This document shows positions 35,409 to 35,663 of a stretch of DNA of 35,663 nt, one piece after another; within the stretch, counting starts at the first letter, position 1; every line of letters starts with the position of its first letter. This stretch comes from Pseudooctadecabacter sp. (GTDB lineage: Bacteria; Pseudomonadota; Alphaproteobacteria; Rhodobacterales; Rhodobacteraceae): positions 93,394 to 129,056 of the forward strand of contig NZ_JAHDGE010000007.1 of assembly GCF_020627745.1 (NCBI RefSeq), written 5' to 3'. A program made the position numbers and the translations under genes. The notes beneath the pieces are model-generated. The model had not been told where the DNA came from. It made no database searches and saw only the letters and a list, made by a program, of their open reading frames with translations.

Positions 35409-35663
35409 CTACCGGCATGTCCCCCAGCCCCGCGCCTGAAGGTGAAAATGATCGGCGTGCAGGGCATTGTAATCGGGGCCCAAGGTCGTTGCGAACCACG
35501 TACAGGCGCTGTCGCGGACGGCACGCAAAAACCGCGCCTTGTCATCCGTCCCGTCCCAGTCCCGGATCAGCCTGATCGTCGTGCTGTCCGCCAGATCAAA
35601 CCCGCTGACGTCAATGGCATCGGCGGTGGCATGGGTGCTCCATCGGGTTGATCCGCCCTGCGT
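35409..35663 (-). CDS. Extensin-like C-terminal domain protein, 3' part only
   Basis: Only the last 84 residues are in the window; the gene begins beyond the right edge. The stop is TAG at 35411-35409. The fragment carries WSTHATADAIDVSGF, FLRAVRDSACTWF, LGPDYNALHADHFH and a final GWGTCR, matching the extensin-like C-terminal family. The H-x6-D of HATADAID and the HxH of DHFH are the metal-ligand pattern of zinc D,D-peptidase-like folds, so a cell-wall role is possible. The family usually has a signal peptide, which cannot be checked here. Confidence 0.85.
   Translation of the reverse strand, partial: TQGGSTRWSTHATADAIDVSGFDLADSTTIRLIRDWDGTDDKARFLRAVRDSACTWFATTLGPDYNALHADHFHLQARGWGTCR

Overview
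The window comes from a purple phototrophic alphaproteobacterium of the Rhodobacterales, most likely a Roseobacter-group aerobic anoxygenic phototroph. The evidence is a high-GC chromosome carrying a photosynthesis gene cluster (PGC) in the Rhodobacter/Roseobacter gene order, the spheroidene pathway including crtA, and TGT-N12-ACA operators of the PpsR/CrtJ type at its promoters. I do not assign a genus.

Positions 1-15715 are about half of a PGC. On the minus strand, crtE-crtF-bchC-bchX-(small ORF)-bchY runs off the left edge towards bchZ. On the plus strand lie crtD-crtC, then minus-strand tspO and crtB-crtI, then plus-strand crtA-bchI-bchD-bchO. CrtE, CrtB, CrtI, CrtC, CrtD, CrtF and CrtA together take isoprenoid precursors to spheroidene and spheroidenone. 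BchI and BchD are two Mg-chelatase subunits, BchX and BchY are two chlorophyllide a reductase subunits, and BchC is the side-chain dehydrogenase of bacteriochlorophyll synthesis. Genes are tightly coupled, with ATGA, TGATG and longer overlaps. Six TGT-N12-ACA sites were found, two per divergent or internal promoter region.

Positions 15697-21714 hold glycerol and sugar metabolism. They comprise glpD with its divergent GlpR-type repressor and a candidate operator, a minus-strand pair for oxidative galactose/arabinose breakdown (Gfo/Idh/MocA dehydrogenase and arabinonate dehydratase), and a divergent FolD homologue with two altered active-site residues.

Positions 21839-27972 are a tripartite tricarboxylate transporter (tctC-tctB-tctA). 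Divergent from it is a response regulator, histidine kinase and periplasmic binding protein set, all translationally overlapped.

Positions 28037-35663 are housekeeping: tRNA-Thr(CGT), then hemD, a Mic60/mitofilin homologue and a HemY-type TPR protein on the minus strand. These are followed by tsaD-gpsA-YciI-EVE on the plus strand, a DUF1761 membrane protein, a DUF2853 protein and the C-terminal end of an extensin-like protein cut by the right edge.

No CRISPR array, insertion sequence, integrase or rRNA was seen, and no stretch over 300 bases lacks a gene. The most unusual points are crtC, whose expected start is a CTG codon inside crtD next to a G-quadruplex-like run, the unrecognised 70-residue gene wedged between bchX and bchY, the FolD homologue with Lys-to-Gln and Asp-to-Glu changes, and an operator lying on the crtI start codon.
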